In this document: one piece after another, positions 63,394 to 64,000 of the stretch
Layout: each line of letters starts with the position of its first letter
Numbering within the stretch: the first letter of the stretch is position 1
Source: JAUZOB01 sp963692465
Lineage (GTDB): Bacteria; Bacteroidota; Bacteroidia; Bacteroidales; Prolixibacteraceae
Assembly (NCBI GenBank): GCA_963692465.1
Contig: OY829943.1
Location: 744,001-808,000, forward strand
DNA length: 64,000 bases
Direction: 5' to 3'
Position numbers and translations under genes: made by a program
Notes under the pieces: model-generated
What the model was told of the DNA's origin: nothing
The model's database searches: none
Seen by the model: the letters and a program-made list of their open reading frames with translations, nothing else

Positions 63394-63862
63394 CTCCCCG
63401 TAATTCTATTCTCTCATCAAAAACAACAGCATTTAATACTGAGGTATTCTGCTCAAAAGAAGAGACACAACGAACACTTTTTATCTCTGAAACTTCATAC
63501 TCACGGAAAGGCACAAATTCACTAATATTCTCACAATCAGAACAAAGCACTTCACTTGAACTATCCCTTCCAACCTCTGTCGGAAACCCTTGCAACTGCT
63601 GTCTTGTTGTGAAAAACATAGCTCCCATTTCTTTAGGCTTTATGTCTCCGTCTTGAAGCTAAATTAATTCTTATGTAATAGGGACTATCTGAATAAGCAT
63701 GACAAAATCTTACACTTTAATTACAAAATCTTACATGTAATTTCTTTTTAAATTCATGTCTTATCCGCCAAACAGGCAAAGCCATCAATTCCATTTAGAT
63801 CATTCTCACTCGGACAATGTTTCGGTTAACCATTCATAATTAATCATTTACTCGAAACACAT
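63394..63862. other. Non-coding gap upstream of porV
   Basis: No convincing gene. The minus frame is open from 63628 into porV but its residues look random and Cys-rich. A pair of direct repeats (63702-63735) and a palindrome, TTACATGTAA (63731-63740), are the only striking elements. Confidence 0.4.
63702..63735. promoter_or_regulatory. Two 13-base direct repeats at 21-base spacing
   Basis: ACAAAATCTTACA occurs at 63702-63714 and again at 63723-63735, exactly 21 bases apart (two helical turns). The second overlaps palindrome TTACATGTAA. The spacing is that expected for a regulator binding the same face of the DNA. Confidence 0.4.
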
Positions 63863-63905
63863 AAAAAATCCCTCTTTAAGTTTCGAAAGAAACCTAAAGA
63901 GGGAT
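63863..63905 (-). terminator. Intrinsic terminator of the gene at the window end
   Basis: ATCCCTCTTTA (63868-63878) pairs with TAAAGAGGGAT (63895-63905). Inside, GTTTC/GAAAC closes a GAAA loop. The minus-strand transcript ends in six U (63863-63868). The structure is strong. Confidence 0.85.
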
Positions 63906-63926
63906 AAAACAGAAATAATTTTAATC

Positions 63927-64000
63927 TTACATCATAGACGGAGGCGATATCCGTCCCCATTTCTTATTAGGCTTACTACCCATATAGAATTCGAGAGTAC
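63927..64000 (-). CDS. 3' end of an unidentified gene (start outside window)
   Basis: The minus frame gives the C-terminus TLEFYMGSKPNKKWGRISPP followed by SMM and a stop at 63927-63929. A good terminator lies 22 bases downstream, which supports a real gene end. I do not recognise the family from these 23 residues. PorU often neighbours porV in this phylum, but this tail does not look like a PorU C-terminus. Confidence 0.6.
   Translation of the reverse strand, partial: TLEFYMGSKPNKKWGRISPPSMM

Noticed and set aside
63323..63628. 102-codon N-terminal extension of porV
   Set aside because: The extension is Cys-rich without similarity to PorV, a signal peptide starts at 63322, and a promoter candidate lies within it.

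Overview
The window looks like the chromosome of a Bacteroidota bacterium, most likely order Bacteroidales. The evidence is the order prs, rplY, pth, S4-domain protein; several promoters with the Bacteroidota TTTG-N19-TAnnTTTG pattern; a type IX secretion (T9SS) PorV gene with a T9SS sorting-domain protein; a GH92 mannosidase; and a Dps-like thioferritin. The genus cannot be fixed from the sequence.

Region 1 (1-8095) is mostly core genes: the smpB 3' end, a Dabb-fold protein, manA, engB, prs, rplY, pth and an Hsp15-like S4 protein, then a convergent amidase and a 5'-nucleotidase split over two genes. At 8094-8330 the minus strand carries a good candidate for a 6S-like structured RNA with a near-perfect promoter. 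It is followed by a tRNA-Ser/tRNA-Pro pair with its own promoter and terminator.

Region 2 (8932-29946) holds a PepSY membrane protein and a thioferritin (probable iron functions), then a MacAB-TolC-type efflux operon that ends in its own LytS/LytTR two-component pair. Next come a TPR protein, a tandem ABC ATPase, a PHP-glycosyltransferase fusion, a polysaccharide deacetylase and a GT2 glycosyltransferase. A GH92 mannosidase with an MFS transporter and a TlpA-like thioredoxin protein complete it.

Region 3 (30006-63322, minus strand) is the remarkable part. It is an almost gap-free run of PorV, a small T9SS sorting-domain protein, a 2066-residue and a 1293-residue protein built from phage-tail-fibre-like repeats, a separate S74 (endosialidase-type chaperone) protein, and a 6889-residue giant. 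The giant has about 41 FN3-like repeats and 12 FISUMP (Fib_succ_major) domains. Its C-terminal half is a higher-order repeat in which three modules (A, B, C) recur four times. Two of these 2811-bp units are almost identical in DNA and a third is close. I read this as a cell-surface or fibre system exported next to, and perhaps through, the T9SS. The small proteins may provide secretion and assembly, while the large ones form repetitive stalks with lectin-like heads. The function is inferred, not shown.

The window ends with a regulatory-looking gap (63323-63926) and the 3' end of an unidentified minus-strand gene.
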